A stretch of 64,000 bases of DNA from Mesorhizobium amorphae (lineage in GTDB: Bacteria; Pseudomonadota; Alphaproteobacteria; Rhizobiales; Rhizobiaceae). The DNA lies in contig QFNI01000027.1 of assembly GCA_003240775.1 (NCBI GenBank), positions 1 through 64,000 on the forward strand, written 5' to 3'. The position numbers and the translations under genes were made by a program. Under the pieces are notes generated by a model that saw only the letters and a list, made by a program, of their open reading frames with translations, did no database searches and was not told where the DNA came from. This document shows, piece after piece, positions 17,297 through 25,752 of the stretch. Position 1 is the stretch's first letter; every line of letters begins with the position of its first letter.

Positions 17297-18178
17297 TCAG
17301 TTCAAGAGGCCGGCGTGAACGAGTGCCGCGTCGATGCGTTCCGCGGTTGCCGCCTCCACCGTCACCAGGGGAGAGCGCACGGCGTTCTCCAGGCGGCCGA
17401 GGCGCGACAGCGCATATTTCGAGCCGGACACGCCGGGCTCCAGGAAGATCGCCTTGTGGAGCGGCATCAGCTTGTCCTGATACTCCAGCGCGAGACGGCC
17501 ATCGCCCGCGAGGCTCGCTTCCTGGAACTCCGCGCACAGGCGGGGCGCCACGTTCGAGGTGACGGAGATCGCGCCCACGCCGCCATGCGCGTTGAAGCCG
17601 AGCGCGCTCGCATCCTCGCCCGAGAGCTGGATGAAATCGGTGCCGCAGGTGATGCGCTGCTCGGACACGCGCTCGATCTTGCCCGTGGCGTCCTTGACGC
17701 CCACGATGTTCGGGAAGTCGGCGGCGAGCCGGCCCATCGTCTCGGGGCTCATGTCGATCACCGAGCGGGGCGGGATGTTGTAGATGATGATCGGCAGCTT
17801 GGTCGCCTTGGCCACGCTCGCGAAATGCTCGTAGAGCCCGCGCTGGGTGGGCTTGTTGTAATAGGGCGTGACCACGAGCGCGCCATCGGCGCCCACCTCT
17901 TCGGCGAAGCGCACGAGGCCCACGGCTTCGGTGGTGTTGTTGGAGCCGGCACCCGCGATCACCGGCACGCGGCCGGCAGCCGTTTCCACGCAGGCGCGCA
18001 CCACGCGGCGGTGCTCGTCATGGGACAGAGTGGGCGACTCGCCCGTGGTGCCCACCGGCACGAGCCCTTTGGTGCCTTCCGCTATCTGCCAGTCCACGAA
18101 TGCGCGGAACGCTTCCTCGTCGAACGAGCCATCGGCCTTGAAGGGCGTGACGAGCGCGGTGATCGATCCTCGGAACAT
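17297..18178 (-). CDS. dapA: 4-hydroxy-tetrahydrodipicolinate synthase
   Basis: First committed enzyme of lysine/diaminopimelate synthesis, condensing pyruvate with aspartate semialdehyde. The 292-residue TIM barrel has PVGTTGESPTL, VTPYYNKP with the catalytic Tyr, and GVKDATG with the Schiff-base Lys. The ATG at 18178 gives the family start MFRGSITALVTPF and has AAAGGC upstream; the open frame extends 40 codons further without support. Confidence 0.96.
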   Translation of the reverse strand: MFRGSITALVTPFKADGSFDEEAFRAFVDWQIAEGTKGLVPVGTTGESPTLSHDEHRRVVRACVETAAGRVPVIAGAGSNNTTEAVGLVRFAEEVGADGALVVTPYYNKPTQRGLYEHFASVAKATKLPIIIYNIPPRSVIDMSPETMGRLAADFPNIVGVKDATGKIERVSEQRITCGTDFIQLSGEDASALGFNAHGGVGAISVTSNVAPRLCAEFQEASLAGDGRLALEYQDKLMPLHKAIFLEPGVSGSKYALSRLGRLENAVRSPLVTVEAATAERIDAALVHAGLLN

Positions 18179-18442
18179 GCAGTCTGCCTTTGGCGCGGAA
18201 AGGCGTGAAGCGTCACGGCCTGTCTCGCATGAGGGGGAGCGTGTCGCACCCGTGGCGCGAAACGGCGGCACCATAGTCTTGCCGCGCTGCGGGTTCAAGC
18301 AAGGAACCGACGCCCGCGTTTCGCGCTTCCACCTGCCGCTTCGGCCGAGACAACGCTTCAGGCACTTTCACCATCCGTTCACCATGGCCATCTAACCTCT
18401 TCATCTGCCACCTTTTCCATGACGCCCCATCTTGAGGACGGA

Positions 18443-20497
18443 ATGACGCGGCGACACAGCTTCAAGGCCCACCGACCCCGCCGCAAGGCAGCGCTCGCGC
18501 TCGTCGCCGCGACCTGCCTCGTTTCGGCTGCGGGCATCGGCATGGCTCTCGAAGGCGCGCCCGTGTCGAACTACAGCGCGACCGGCGCCATCGCAGCGGC
18601 ACCCCTCCGGCCGAACGCGCCGATCGCACCCCTGAAGGCGGGGCTCGACGCGCTCGCGGACGGCCGCATCGCGGATGCGCTGGCGCTCCGAACGGGCCTC
18701 GACGCGCTCGACCGCAAGGTGTTGAGCTGGGCCATCGCCACCCAGGGCGGGGCGCGTGTGCCGAGCGGGGAGATCGCGCTTGCGGCGCAAGAACTCGCGA
18801 ACTGGCCGGGCGCCATGACGCTGCGCCGCAACAGCGAGCGCTCGATGGCCACGGAGAAGCCCCCTGCCCCGCTGGTGATCGAGAGCTTCTCGGGCTCCAC
18901 GCCGCAGACCGTGGAAGGCACGATCCTTCTCACGCGCGCGCTGCTGGTGGCCGGCCAGGCGGAGGAAGCCCATGCGCTGCTCGGCCCCTTCTGGCGCACC
19001 GAAAAGCTCGAAGCGAACCAGGAAGCCGCGATCTCCCGCGAGTTCGGCGCGATCCTCACGCAGGCCGACCACCGCGCGCGGATGGAGCGGATGCTGTATG
19101 CCGACCGCGTGACCTCGGCCGCCCGCGTGGCCGAGCTTGCGGGCGCAAAGCCCCTGGCGGACGCCTGGGGCGCGGTGATCCGCAACGAGAAGACCGCGCG
19201 CGCCAAGCTCGACGCCGTGCCGCAGGCGCTTCGCGGCGCGGGCTTCCTGTTCGCCGAAGCGCGGCTCCTGCGCCGGCAGGACAAGCACGAGGAAGCCGCG
19301 GCCGTGATGCTCGCCGCGCCGACGGATGCGGCCTCGCTGGTCAACCCCGACGCCTGGTGGATCGAGCGCCGCGCGCTGTCGCGCGGGCTGGTGGACCGGG
19401 GCGATGTGCCTACCGCCTATCGGCTGGTCGCCGCGCACTCGGCCGAAAGCCCCTCCAACAAGGCCGACGCGGAGTTCCATGCCGGCTGGTATGCGCTGAC
19501 TGGGCTGAAGGACGCAAAGACCGCAGCCAGGCATTTCGCGCGGATCACCCAGGACGCGAGCGGCGCCATCTCCTTGTCGCGCGGCTTCTACTGGCAGGGC
19601 CGCGCGGCCGAAGCGGGCGGCGGGGGCGACGCGAAGGCGCTGTTCGCCAAGGCAGCGCATTTCGGCACCACATTCTACGGCCAGCTCGCGGCGAGCCGGC
19701 TGGGGCAAAAGGCCATCGCGGTTTCCGCACCCGAACCCACGCCGCAGGACCGCGTGCGCTTCGCCGCGCGCGAGGCGGCACGCGGCATCGCGCGGCTCGA
19801 AGAAGCGGGCCAGCCGCGGCTTGCCACCGCGCTCACCCGCGATCTCGCCGAAAGCCTGGAAAGCCCCGGCGAACTGGCCCTTCTGACCGAGCGGCTGACG
19901 GGGGAAGGCAACCATTATCTCGCGCTGCGCCTCGGCAAGGCGGCCGCCGCGCGGGGGCTCGAAGTCGGCGCGCTGTCGCACCCCTTGGGCGCCATTCCCA
20001 CCTCGGCCGAGATGGGGGTGGCGGGCACCGCACTCGCCTATGCCATCGCGCGGCAGGAAAGCGAGTTCAACACGGGCGCGGTGTCGAACGCGGGTGCGCG
20101 CGGGCTGCTGCAGCTTCTGCCGTCCACCGCGCGCGACGTGGCGCGCAAGGCGGGCCTGCCGTTTTCGCAGGCGCGGCTGACGACCGACCCCGGCTACAAC
20201 GCGACGCTCGGCACGGCATTCCTGTCCGAGCAGCTCGCGCGCTTCGACGGCTCCTATGTGCTGACGTTTGCGGGCTACAATGCGGGACCCGGCCGGGCGC
20301 GCGAATGGATCCGCCGCTACGGCGACCCGCGCGGGCAGGACGTGGACGCGGTGGTGGACTGGATCGAGCGCATTCCCTTTGCCGAGACGCGCGCCTATGT
20401 GCAGCGCGTGATGGAGAACTACCAGGTCTACAAGATGCGCATTTCGGGCGAAGCCGACATCGCGACCGACCTGGTGAGCGGGCGCCGGGGCGGCTGA
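18443..20497 (+). CDS. Soluble lytic murein transglycosylase
   Basis: Periplasmic peptidoglycan lyase. The 684-residue protein has an N-terminal signal (AALALVAATCLVSAAG), a long helical-repeat region (about 60-510) like the Slt70 ring, and a C-terminal SLT lysozyme-like domain with the catalytic Glu in ARQESEFNTGA, then GARGLLQLLPSTA and FAGYNAGPGRAREW. The start at 18443 follows GAGGA; an ATG 8 codons upstream has no clear ribosome site. A hydrolase gene follows 2 bp later. Confidence 0.93.
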   Translation: MTRRHSFKAHRPRRKAALALVAATCLVSAAGIGMALEGAPVSNYSATGAIAAAPLRPNAPIAPLKAGLDALADGRIADALALRTGLDALDRKVLSWAIATQGGARVPSGEIALAAQELANWPGAMTLRRNSERSMATEKPPAPLVIESFSGSTPQTVEGTILLTRALLVAGQAEEAHALLGPFWRTEKLEANQEAAISREFGAILTQADHRARMERMLYADRVTSAARVAELAGAKPLADAWGAVIRNEKTARAKLDAVPQALRGAGFLFAEARLLRRQDKHEEAAAVMLAAPTDAASLVNPDAWWIERRALSRGLVDRGDVPTAYRLVAAHSAESPSNKADAEFHAGWYALTGLKDAKTAARHFARITQDASGAISLSRGFYWQGRAAEAGGGGDAKALFAKAAHFGTTFYGQLAASRLGQKAIAVSAPEPTPQDRVRFAAREAARGIARLEEAGQPRLATALTRDLAESLESPGELALLTERLTGEGNHYLALRLGKAAAARGLEVGALSHPLGAIPTSAEMGVAGTALAYAIARQESEFNTGAVSNAGARGLLQLLPSTARDVARKAGLPFSQARLTTDPGYNATLGTAFLSEQLARFDGSYVLTFAGYNAGPGRAREWIRRYGDPRGQDVDAVVDWIERIPFAETRAYVQRVMENYQVYKMRISGEADIATDLVSGRRGG

Positions 20498-20499
20498 CG

Positions 20500-21357
20500 A
20501 TGGCTGGCACGAGCCGATTCTACGCGTCGCCCGATGGGCTCGACCTGCATCTGCGCTCCTACGGAACGGGCGCAGGCGGGCTGCCCGTTGTGTGCCTGCC
20601 CGGCCTCACGCGCAACGCACGCGATTTCGAGGGGCTTGCCACCTATCTCTCGGACCAGGCCGGCCACCCCGTTCATGCCTTCGATTACCGCGGGCGCGGG
20701 CTTTCGGCCCATGACAGGGAATGGCGCAACTACAATCTCGCGACCGAAACGGGCGACGTGCTCGCCGGGCTCGCCGAAATCGGGGTCGAGCGGGCGGCCT
20801 TCATCGGCACATCGCGCGGCGGGCTGATCACGCATCTTCTGGCAGCGGTGCGGCCGCAGGTGCTCGCGGGCGTGGTGCTGAACGATGTCGGGCCGGAGCT
20901 TGGAGCCGAGGGCCTGCGGCACATCGTGGACTATCTCGGCGAGAAGCGGCCTGCCGCGCAGAGCTTCGAGGAGTTCAAGGAGAGGCAGCGCGGGGTGCAC
21001 GGCACGGCCTTTCCAGCGCTTTCCGACGCGGAGTGGACGCGCTTCGCGCAAGCGCTGGTCAAGGCGGACGGGGTGACGCCGGATTTCGACCCTGCCCTTC
21101 TGCGCACGCTCGAAGGCATCGACTGGACGAGCCCGCTTCCCGACCTGTGGGAGCAGTTCGAGAGCTTCGACGGCATTCCGCTGATGGTCGTGCGCGGGGA
21201 GAATTCACGGCTTTTGACCGAAGACACGCTCCATGAGATGGCGCGGCGCCATCCCGGCACCGTGGTAGAAACGGTTCACGGCCAGGGCCATGCGCCCCTG
21301 CTCGACACCGGCGCCCTGCCCGAGCGCATCGCGGCTTTCCTGCGCGCGCTGGTCTAG
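20500..21357 (+). CDS. Alpha/beta-fold hydrolase
   Basis: A 285-residue protein with the oxyanion strand VVCLPGLTRNARDF, FDYRGRG, the nucleophile elbow GTSRGG (Ser near residue 105), a cap helix region, an acid in MVVRGENS and the final His in GQGHAPLL. The catalytic triad appears intact. The substrate cannot be predicted. It begins 2 bp after the transglycosylase, so the two are probably co-transcribed. Confidence 0.87.
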   Translation: MAGTSRFYASPDGLDLHLRSYGTGAGGLPVVCLPGLTRNARDFEGLATYLSDQAGHPVHAFDYRGRGLSAHDREWRNYNLATETGDVLAGLAEIGVERAAFIGTSRGGLITHLLAAVRPQVLAGVVLNDVGPELGAEGLRHIVDYLGEKRPAAQSFEEFKERQRGVHGTAFPALSDAEWTRFAQALVKADGVTPDFDPALLRTLEGIDWTSPLPDLWEQFESFDGIPLMVVRGENSRLLTEDTLHEMARRHPGTVVETVHGQGHAPLLDTGALPERIAAFLRALV

Positions 21358-21485
21358 CTCCTTGTTTTTGCAGCATTTCCGGACGCAAAACCGCCTCGCA
21401 CTTTTGCTGGAAATGCTCTAGCTCCCTGTTTTTGCAGCATTTCCGGACGCGAAAACCGCTTCGCGCTTTTGCTGGGAATGCTTTA
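21357..21485. repeat. Two tandem copies of the 60-bp palindromic repeat
   Basis: Copies at about 21,357-21,421 and 21,421-21,485 share TGTTTTTGCAGCATTTCCGG, a middle AACCGCTTCGC and the closing GGAAATGCT or GGGAATGCT. They differ from each other and from the copy at 16,750 by a few bases. They lie in the gap between the convergent hydrolase and porin genes. Confidence 0.82.
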
Positions 21486-21592
21486 AGCGCCGCCCTGCCC
21501 TTTCATCCGATCCGACCATCGTGGTTCGGGCCGAGCGGCGAAGCGCGGCCTTTCCCTTGCCGGTCGGCGTTTTTCCAGGCCCTGCAAAGCAA

Positions 21593-21620
21593 AAAGCCCG
21601 GCGGTTTCCCGCCGGGCTTT
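21593..21620 (-). terminator. Rho-independent terminator of the porin gene
   Basis: AAAGCCCGGCGG pairs with CCGCCGGGCTTT around a 4-nt loop, a 12-bp perfect stem 22 bp past the porin stop codon, followed on the minus strand by TTGCTTTGC. This is the strongest hairpin in the chromosomal part. Confidence 0.85.
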
Positions 21621-21641
21621 CCGTTTCAACCGATCGGTTGA

Positions 21642-22793
21642 TTAGAACGAGCGCTGGAAGCGGAGCACACCGCCCCACTCGTCGCTGTCGCCGTCAGACG
21701 GACGACGGGGATCGAAGGTGTCGCCGTAGTTGGCATACACGACTTCGGGGGTGATGCGGAAGCCGGGGACGACTTCGTACTGCACGTTCAGGTTGGCCTG
21801 GAAGGCTTCACCCTCGTCGTAGGACACCTGGCCGTTGATGGTGGCCTGGGGGGTCACGACGTAGGAAGCGCCAGCCCAGATCGCGTAGCCATCGCCACCG
21901 CCAGCCGTGTCGGCATCACCACCGCGCCAGTTACCGAAGTAGTTGGTGCCGTCGTTGAAGTCGAAGACGGACTCGTCTTCACGCTCGCCGTCGTCGGTCT
22001 TGTAGCCGCCCATCACGAACAGCGCGAAGGCGTCGTTGATGGTGATGTCGGCGCGGACCTTACCAGCGAACTCTTCGTTGTTGGCGTCATAGCCGCCGAC
22101 AGCCGAGAGAGCGCCGAAGCCGGCGGTGTACTTCAGACCAGCAGCCACGTGGGGCACGTAGGAGTCGATCTCGTCCGTGTCAGCGCCTTCTTCCACCGAC
22201 ACAGCAGCCGAGAAGCCCTGGCCGAAGTCGAAGGTGTAGCTGATCAGGTTCGTGTCGAACGGACCGTAGCCGACCACCTGGTCGTCCTTGATCACGTTGC
22301 CAGCGTAGCCCGTCCAGGTCGTGAAGAGCGACTCGTCCTTACCGACGCGGAAACCACCGAGCTGGATCCAGGCGAAGTTCAGCGACACGCCGGTGTCGTT
22401 GATCGGGTCGTTCGGGTCAGCAGCGTTGAAGTCGGTCGAGACGTCGTTGCCGCCGTTGGCGTAGTTGAAGCGGGTCTCAGCGTAGGTACGCAGGGTGCCG
22501 AGCTCGGTTTCCGAGGCCGTCGAGACCTGGAGCGAGAAGCGGCCGAGCGTGTTGTAGGTGTCGCGCTCGCCGGACAGCAGATCGCCGCCGTTGATGTCGA
22601 AGCGGACATAGCCGCCGACGCGCAGGCAGGTCTCGGTGCCGGGGATGTAGAAGAAACCGGTGCCGTAGACGTCGCAGACGCGCACGTATTCCATGGGCTC
22701 CGGCTCAGCCATCACCACTGCGTCCGCCGCCTGGGCGCCGGAAACTGCGACCAGGGCCGCAGCGGAGCCGAGAAGCAGGCTCTTGATGTTCAT
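21642..22793 (-). CDS. Omp2-type outer-membrane porin
   Basis: A 383-residue beta-barrel porin of the Rhizobiales Omp2/RopA type. It has a clean signal (MNIKSLLLGSAAALVAVSGAQA), two cysteines in the conserved CDVYGTGFFYIPGTETCLRVGGYVRFD start of the mature protein, alternating beta strands, an acidic Asp/Glu-rich loop pattern, and a C-terminal Phe (LRFQRSF) for BAM recognition. The ATG at 22793 follows GGAGG. The 434-bp upstream gap is non-coding and holds a CtrA-like box. Confidence 0.94.
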   Translation of the reverse strand: MNIKSLLLGSAAALVAVSGAQAADAVVMAEPEPMEYVRVCDVYGTGFFYIPGTETCLRVGGYVRFDINGGDLLSGERDTYNTLGRFSLQVSTASETELGTLRTYAETRFNYANGGNDVSTDFNAADPNDPINDTGVSLNFAWIQLGGFRVGKDESLFTTWTGYAGNVIKDDQVVGYGPFDTNLISYTFDFGQGFSAAVSVEEGADTDEIDSYVPHVAAGLKYTAGFGALSAVGGYDANNEEFAGKVRADITINDAFALFVMGGYKTDDGEREDESVFDFNDGTNYFGNWRGGDADTAGGGDGYAIWAGASYVVTPQATINGQVSYDEGEAFQANLNVQYEVVPGFRITPEVVYANYGDTFDPRRPSDGDSDEWGGVLRFQRSF

Positions 22794-23021
22794 TTCCTGA
22801 CCTCCAGTCAAAGATGTCGAATTGGGTCTGGGTTTCTTTTGCTGAAGGACAGCTTCCCTGCCCCATCCCCGGATCGAAAAAGATGCGGGCCACCGCCCTT
22901 CTTCGTGAGGCATTGATGCCCCCGCTCGCCGCGCCGTTCAACTCGATTCAGCGTTTCGCCGGGGCGAGAGGGCGGTGTTGGGAAATCCCTGTTGCAGGAA
23001 AGCCACGTTTGCGTGAAGCGC

Positions 23022-23037
23022 TTAACCATCTGTTAAC
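23022..23037. promoter_or_regulatory. Perfect CtrA-type box upstream of the porin
   Basis: TTAA at 23022-23025, a 7-nt spacer, then TTAAC at 23033-23037: the full CtrA consensus. It lies about 230 bp upstream of the porin start. CtrA control of the porin is an inference. The rest of the gap 22794-23227 shows no gene or strong hairpin. Confidence 0.55.
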
Positions 23038-23227
23038 GAATGGCGCGGGAAACGGCCGTTTTCAGGGGTCCCGCCCCCGCCGGCCGTCATGCCGCCGGCT
23101 TCGCAACCCGCAGCACCCCGTTCCCACCTCGAGCCTCGCGCGCATCCCCTTATAGAAAGACGCTTGCGCGCGGGCTCGGCGGAAACTCCTTGAAATCCCC
23201 CGCGCCCCCGGCTAGCAGGGGCGTACC

Positions 23228-23270
23228 GGAGAGGTGGCCGAGTGGTCGAAGGCGCGCCCCTGCTAAGGGG
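23228..23270 (+). pseudogene. 5' half of tRNA-Ser(GCT), interrupted at the anticodon loop: probable prophage attL
   Basis: Acceptor 5' strand GGAGAGG, D-arm GCCGAGTGGTCGAAGGC, and the anticodon arm up to loop CTGCTAA (anticodon GCT at 23262-23264) match a class II tRNA-Ser. After GGGG the sequence no longer forms a 3' half: the stem partner of CGCCC is GGGGT instead of GGGCG, and no long variable arm or TTCGA T-loop follows. CCTCTCC at 23287-23293 could pair with the acceptor, but there is no T-arm between. I read this as host tRNA to the left and phage DNA to the right of the anticodon loop. Confidence 0.7.
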
Positions 23271-23382
23271 TCTCCTGCGAAGATACCCTCTCCCCGCAAA
23301 CCCATACATTGCAGAGCGTCTGGCACGTTTTGTTCTCGTTCCGTGCCAGGGTCTCCGCCCTCCCCGTGTCGGGAGGTCAGCT

Positions 23383-23808
23383 ATGAGCTACTGCCGTTGG
23401 AGTTCGGACAGCTTCCGCTGTGACCTCTACTGTTATGAGGCGGATCGTGGGTTCGTAACGCATATCGCTACGAGCCGTCGCTGCGGGCTTGACGCGATAG
23501 GGCCAAACCCATGGGAGCGGCTTCTATCCGTTAATTTCAGCGACCCTGCCGTTGCTGAGGCCTACCATACGGAGTGCGGCGCGTGGATGACGAAACTCAG
23601 TGCGCTGCCGAGTGAGAAAATTGGCCTGCCACACGATGGTCAGACTATCGTAAGCCGGACGCTCTCAGAAATGCTCGACGTGGTGCTGATGCTCAAGGGC
23701 GAGGGCTACTATGTGCCCGACTGGCTTGAGCCTGCAATCCGTGACGAGATTGCAGAGGAACCAGCGTCCCTCCCCCTCCATCAGATAAAGGGAGGGGAGC
23801 GTGGCTGA
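23383..23808 (+). CDS. Conserved phage protein (MSYCRWSSD type)
   Basis: A 141-residue protein starting at an ATG behind GGGAGG. The N-terminus MSYCRWSSDSFRCDLYCYEA, with paired cysteines and aromatic residues, is a pattern I know from small accessory proteins of Rhizobiales and other prophages. The C-terminal half is helical. Function is unknown. It is the first gene inside the left junction and overlaps the next gene by 8 bp. Confidence 0.8.
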   Translation: MSYCRWSSDSFRCDLYCYEADRGFVTHIATSRRCGLDAIGPNPWERLLSVNFSDPAVAEAYHTECGAWMTKLSALPSEKIGLPHDGQTIVSRTLSEMLDVVLMLKGEGYYVPDWLEPAIRDEIAEEPASLPLHQIKGGERG

Positions 23809-24217
23809 CAAAGAGAAGGTTGGCCGCTTGGATGAGGCTAACGAACTGATCCGCCATATTTCGCGGCATGGTCGGCGCTTCTTCTATTCACGCCAGTTTG
23901 ACCGTGTTGCCCGCTTCGAGATGGGTCTTGATGGAAAGGTCTGGTTCAGGGACGAGTACACCGACAAGCGCGTCTATCTAGCTTACAAGGGCCGATGGCG
24001 AGGCTTCACGAATGGGGGCACGCTACGCCGACTGGTGGAAGATCTTTATCGTTATATCCGCACTGGGCAGCAGGCGCCGCGTGTGCATCTTGGGCCATGG
24101 GCTTCATGGGTTTGTGACGGAGACCTGTGGGGTTACGGCAGGGAGGCGATGGATGCCCTACGTCTTGAAACAGCCGGCAGTCCTTGTCTGACACCACCCA
24201 AAGCCAAAGCCGCCTAG
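23801..24217 (+). CDS. Hypothetical phage protein
   Basis: A 138-residue protein from a GTG behind GGGAGGGGAGC; it overlaps the preceding stop codon, suggesting coupled translation. It is rich in Arg, Tyr and Trp (WFRDEYTDKRVYLAYKGRWRGF), looks soluble, and has no recognised motif. Its partner upstream is a prophage accessory protein. Confidence 0.65.
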   Translation: MADKEKVGRLDEANELIRHISRHGRRFFYSRQFDRVARFEMGLDGKVWFRDEYTDKRVYLAYKGRWRGFTNGGTLRRLVEDLYRYIRTGQQAPRVHLGPWASWVCDGDLWGYGREAMDALRLETAGSPCLTPPKAKAA

Positions 24218-24256
24218 CCCCTCCCACCCCCGCCCATAAGGGAGTAGCATCCCTGG

Positions 24257-24454
24257 ATGCCGAAGAAGCGCATCCACCCTCCCCGTGAACGAGCCTGCCG
24301 GGCCTTGTGCGAGAAGTCCGGCCATCCGCCTGACATCCGCTTCGAAGGCAAGCCCATGTGGATGAGCTATCTGGACGAGGTGGATGCCGTGCTACAGGCT
24401 GCACTCGAACCGGAAGCGTGGGAGAAAATACGTGCAGATGGGCCGAACGATTGA
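24257..24454 (+). CDS. Small phage protein, unknown
   Basis: A 65-residue basic then acidic protein (MPKKRIHPPRERACRAL...). The ribosome site is weak (GGGAGTAGCATCCCTGG upstream). It overlaps the next gene by 17 bp, fitting the compact plus-strand leftmost operon. No family is recognised. Confidence 0.5.
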   Translation: MPKKRIHPPRERACRALCEKSGHPPDIRFEGKPMWMSYLDEVDAVLQAALEPEAWEKIRADGPND

Positions 24455-24710
24455 CGCTTATGCTGCCCTCCTCGACTTCATCGCCGTGCCCCAGATGCAG
24501 GATGTGGCCTACGCCCGCCGCATGGTGCTCAGGATGACCAGCCGCATTCCAGACGCACAGACCGCAGGCGACATGGTGGAAGACCTGAACGCGCTTCTGG
24601 ATGCCGTGGTGAGGGCCAGCACATCGGCTCCCGACTTCATGGCGTTCTACGAGGCTCAGGAGAACGCGCGGGAGATGCTGGAGCGGTGCAAGAGGCTGGG
24701 GACGCAGTGA
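24438..24710 (+). CDS. Small helical phage protein
   Basis: A 90-residue protein starting MGRTIDAYAALLDF. It is mostly alpha-helical with no membrane segment. The start is inside the previous gene's end, and its stop TGA overlaps the next GTG (GTGA), a coupled arrangement. Function unknown. Confidence 0.5.
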   Translation: MGRTIDAYAALLDFIAVPQMQDVAYARRMVLRMTSRIPDAQTAGDMVEDLNALLDAVVRASTSAPDFMAFYEAQENAREMLERCKRLGTQ

Positions 24711-24967
24711 ACGTGCGCGATATCCTCTGGCGCGAGACGTGGCCAGGGGAAGGGCACGAGGACTATTCGGCCTACGATGGCACGACCTACATCGGCCGCA
24801 TCTATTACCGCGTCCTGGGTGGCTTCAATCCTGATCGGTGGACATGGCACACTGCTTGGGGCGGGCCGCATCGATCAGGCTTCACGGCAAGTCGTCTGGC
24901 AGCGATGCACGAGATTGAGGAGCGCTACGACAGGCGCATGAAGGAAGTGGGACGGGCTACCCCTTAA
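24707..24967 (+). CDS. Small phage protein, unknown
   Basis: An 86-residue protein from the GTG at 24707, which shares bases with the preceding stop codon. It has a Tyr/Trp-rich centre (YDGTTYIGRIYYRVLGG, WTWHTAWGG) suggesting a small beta-rich fold, then a charged helix (IEERYDRRMKEV). Similar layouts are seen in phage accessory proteins; no function can be assigned. Confidence 0.5.
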   Translation: MNVRDILWRETWPGEGHEDYSAYDGTTYIGRIYYRVLGGFNPDRWTWHTAWGGPHRSGFTASRLAAMHEIEERYDRRMKEVGRATP

Positions 24968-24980
24968 CGCACGAAAGCAC

Positions 24981-25004
24981 CCCGCCCAGCCGAAGCCGAG
25001 CGGG
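24981..25004. terminator. Bidirectional terminator hairpin between convergent operons
   Basis: On the minus strand CCCGCTCGGC-TTCG-GCTGGGCGGG forms a 10-bp stem (with G-T wobbles) capped by a stable TTCG tetraloop. It lies between the convergent ends of the plus-strand leftmost operon (24967) and the minus-strand lysis operon (25031), so it can stop both. Confidence 0.7.
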
Positions 25005-25030
25005 GCGCGTGGTGGGTGGTGGGGGCGGAG

Positions 25031-25522
25031 CTAGCCCGTCGAGATAGACGCCCCGATCAGAATGCCGGCCATCAGCCCGCCGATGCCGGCGGCTGCGATG
25101 ATGCTCCAGAGGGCGCGAGCCCTGATGCCCTCCGTGCTGACCCCAGGGGCCACCAGGAAGAGCAAGCCTGCCAGCGTGAAGCTGTAGGGCCAGAAGCCCG
25201 ACACCGGCCCGTCCGCCCAGCTGTCGGGCCTGCCCTGCCAGTTGAACAGGATCACATAGACCCGCTGGCTCATCACCACGAACCAGACGATGAAGATGGC
25301 GAGGATCAGCTGCCACTCCCCCCGGCCCGTGCCGTCACGAACAGCGCGGTAGGCGGAGGGCGCCCAGGTGGCCGCGATGATGCAGGCGGCGCCAAAGGCC
25401 AAGCTGTTGAACACGTCCCGCAGGATGACGGGCGGCACGATGAGCGCCAGCACCCAGTAGAACACGAAGGCGCCGACCGCGAAGAAGACCGCACGGTTCG
25501 GCGTGATGGTGGAAAGCGTCAT
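25031..25522 (-). CDS. Phage multi-pass membrane protein
   Basis: A 163-residue protein with four or five hydrophobic segments: about residues 10-35, 38-55, 70-92, 110-125 and 135-158. It is the last gene of the lysis-region operon; its ATG overlaps the preceding stop codon (ATGA). It could be an accessory holin or an inner-membrane protein altering the host surface; neither can be decided from sequence. Confidence 0.65.
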   Translation of the reverse strand: MTLSTITPNRAVFFAVGAFVFYWVLALIVPPVILRDVFNSLAFGAACIIAATWAPSAYRAVRDGTGRGEWQLILAIFIVWFVVMSQRVYVILFNWQGRPDSWADGPVSGFWPYSFTLAGLLFLVAPGVSTEGIRARALWSIIAAAGIGGLMAGILIGASISTG

Positions 25523-25752
25523 CGGTCCTCACCGCCTACAAAATCGAGAACACTGTTGGCGAGGACCTGTCGGGCCTCATGCGATTTGCGCTCGACCGCC
25601 ATCACCGAGCCGACGAGCTGGGCTCGAGCCTGCCGCGCTTCGGCGACGTGTTGATCGCTGCGCCGCTCGGGCGAGACGCTTCGGTGCGTCACGGGCCTCT
25701 GGAGGATGGGCTCGGGCTTCGGCCAGAACCAGCGCTTCAATGCGGCCATCAT
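25519..25752 (-). CDS. Small phage protein in the lysis operon
   Basis: A 77-residue basic helical protein (MMAALKRWFWPKPEP...). The start ATG at 25752 overlaps the spanin-like gene's stop codon (ATGA), and its own stop overlaps the next start. It has an amphipathic, Trp-rich N-terminus but no lipobox, so it is not an obvious Rz1. Function unknown. Confidence 0.55.
   Translation of the reverse strand: MMAALKRWFWPKPEPILQRPVTHRSVSPERRSDQHVAEARQARAQLVGSVMAVERKSHEARQVLANSVLDFVGGEDR

Noticed and set aside
19357..21357. Long plus-strand frame that fuses shifted transglycosylase sequence to the hydrolase
   Set aside because: Only the last 285 codons are real (from 20500); the rest is the wrong frame of the transglycosylase gene.
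23228..23305. Complete tRNA-Ser using CCTCTCC at 23287-23293 as the acceptor 3' strand
   Set aside because: Only 16 nt lie between the anticodon stem and this match, with no variable arm or T-loop, so a functional tRNA cannot form.
23242..23382. N-terminal extension of the first phage gene through the tRNA remnant
   Set aside because: It reads through the tRNA fragment and has no ribosome site; the ATG at 23383 has GGGAGG.
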